Below, one piece after another: positions 62,560 through 64,000 of a stretch of DNA of 64,000 bases. The translations under genes were made by a program, and so were the position numbers. Every line of letters starts with the position of its first letter. Position 1 is the first letter of the stretch. The stretch is from NCBI GenBank assembly GCA_002749535.1, contig MZZL01000393.1, forward strand, positions 445,103 to 509,102, written 5' to 3'. The notes beneath the pieces are model-generated. The model did not search any database, had not been told where the DNA came from, and worked only from the letters and a program-made list of their open reading frames with translations. This stretch comes from Apophysomyces variabilis. Its lineage: Eukaryota > Mucoromycota > Mucoromycetes > Mucorales > Mucoraceae.

Positions 62560-64000
62560 TATCCGATTAATAGCATCCGATTAATTTCATTTCGTATATA
62601 ATTTGATGTATCAAGTTATAGTCCAGTCTGACCTTCTTAAAAAGCGGCTTGTTAAGAAGAGTACGGTATCATCAGCCGGAGTCACCGAATTTGTGACATG
62701 AGTCACAGCCCGCCTGCTGAATTTTTGGCTCTGTCACCAAGCTGAGTCGCAGCTTTTGATACTTTTCTCAAGCTATTTCAATTTTTGCATTGACAGACGC
62801 TCAGATAGCTCAGAAATATCGCAATCTCTGTCACTCGCTAGCCGAAGCACTAATCTTTTTTTTTTCCCTAGACGGATATCGAAAAATACATGCTAACCAT
62901 ACATTATATACACATTTTATCTGTAGAAGTGCATGTTACAGATAGATCTTTATGACCTTGTGAGTGGATTGGCCTGTATAGGTGACGAGTGAGATAGCGA
63001 TCTTTTGTACTTCATTTATTTGTACATTTACTCTCCACGCACAGATGTTGTATATAAAGATGGATCCTAAAATCTCAGGATCCTCATGTTTCTGATGTCC
63101 TCAAAACGGTTCCTATCATTCCTTACACGCATCCTTTTACAGCGCTTCCTCGCCCACACCCACTATAATTATGCATTCGCCCTTCGTAATTAGAAAGCGA
63201 CGTTGGCCATAGGCCATGTTATTATATCATCTACGGTCCACCTTTCACTAAAACTAAACAGGAACAAAAGAACTACAAATGACAACAGAGAACTTTGTCT
63301 ATTTGCTGTAACGATGCTGTCAATCTTCTTTTATTTCTCTTAAAAGATTTGTAGCTAAAATACGAAGGTATATATAATGAAAGCAATAGACCACACACAT
63401 AGAAAATAAAAAAGAAAAAGCTCGTTCTACACATCAAAGATAAATTACACAAAGAATTTCAATGTCTCACTTTTCTTTCTTTCTTGCAGGAACCTTTTAT
63501 TGGTTCGTTTCTTTATTCACAGAGTGTATATATTAAAGTGATTATAGATAAACCATAGAAGTTTTGTTTAAGGGCACTTTTCGTAGTGCTAAGAAATCGG
63601 ATATGTACTTATTGTATAAACTACAGTATTATGGAGATTTACGATAACCCCTTTTGATGTTTGCATAAGGAAAAACATCAATTACGCCATCGAATATAAT
63701 GATTGTTTTATCAGTGATCATCTTCAGTATTTGACACGCCGACTGCAGAATGATTCATTGTCTTGAACTATACTGTACTGTTACACAATCCAAGGAGAAG
63801 TATTCACAATGAAATGATTTGTTTAAATACGTCGTATTTCGCCAGTTGATTCTTATTCTTAACACTTCACTGTCTACGCACTCTCAAATACTTAGTTAGT
63901 TATCCTTTTTATTGCACTATTTTTTTTTGTTATATGGTAAAGTAAAAGACAGAAAACAAGCACTGCACAGTAACGTTAAAAATATGGTAGCTGCCAAATT
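62560..64000. other. Right-end intergenic DNA, nothing recognised
   Basis: AT-rich with several short palindromes (for example GGATCCT...AGGATCC near 63062-63083). No exon, RNA gene or transposon end was recognised on either strand. Confidence 0.4.

Noticed and set aside
63062..63083. GGATCCT...AGGATCC hairpin as a terminator or regulatory site
   Set aside because: The stem is only 7 bases and no gene lies close by; such palindromes are expected by chance.

Overview
The window is nuclear DNA from a fungus, most likely a Mucoromycota (Mucorales-type) mould. Genes are cut by many short introns (about 35-110 nt, mostly GT...AG). The genes include a septin, a Rho-GDI, an ATR kinase and a protein-kinase-like protein in an early-diverging fungal style. 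The intergenic DNA is AT-rich and holds decayed mobile elements of types common in this phylum. No rRNA gene, tRNA gene or CRISPR array was recognised, and no virus-like gene was seen. All spliced models below were built by eye from reading frames and splice signals, so internal exon edges are approximate.

Layout. 1-154: 3' end of an unknown gene (+). 409-1647: Rab4-type GTPase (-). 2.7-8.4 kb: accessory stretch with a Fanzor/TnpB C-terminal relic and two inverted copies of a degenerate repeat family flanking a Rho-GDI gene (+). 8.4-12.2 kb: small hypothetical ORFs and a GT61-type glycosyltransferase (-) that seems to carry two frameshifts. 13.1-16.1 kb: a degenerate Fanzor-type RNA-guided nuclease gene (+). 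16.9-18.5 kb: Cdc12-type septin (+). 18.9-26.7 kb: a long ATR checkpoint kinase gene (-). 27.6-28.9 kb: LEA2-like membrane protein (-). 29.8-30.5 kb: ankyrin protein (+). 30.6-31.2 kb: INO80 subunit Ies6 (-). 31.9-33.6 kb: a predicted pseudokinase (+). 33.7-34.8 kb: a DUF6729-like element relic (-). 36.2 kb: tandem hairpins. 36.9-38.8 kb: Ded1 helicase (+). 39.0-39.7 kb: D-aminoacyl-tRNA deacylase (-). 40.9-41.7 kb: secreted protein (+). 42.1-43.2 kb: probable multi-exon gene of short exons (-). 43.9-45.6 kb: coiled-coil protein (+). 47.6-49.5 kb: coiled-coil protein with a possible dynein-adaptor box (-). 50.6-52.7 kb: unknown membrane protein (+). 52.8-53.6 kb: four-TM protein (-). 53.7-57.6 kb: MSH2 (-). 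58.2-59.1 kb: DUF4112 protein (-). 59.2-60.4 kb: SPRTN-type DNA-protein crosslink protease (-). 61.3-62.6 kb: Crypton-like tyrosine recombinase relic (-). 62.6-64 kb: nothing recognised.

Functionally, four genome-maintenance genes (ATR, Ies6, MSH2, SPRTN) lie within about 41 kb. They are not adjacent or co-oriented, so this may be chance. The other recognisable genes are housekeeping: vesicle traffic, Rho signalling, septin ring, translation initiation and tRNA quality control. The most interesting accessory content is the pair of Fanzor relics. The larger one still encodes all three RuvC catalytic residues but is broken by stops and frameshifts.
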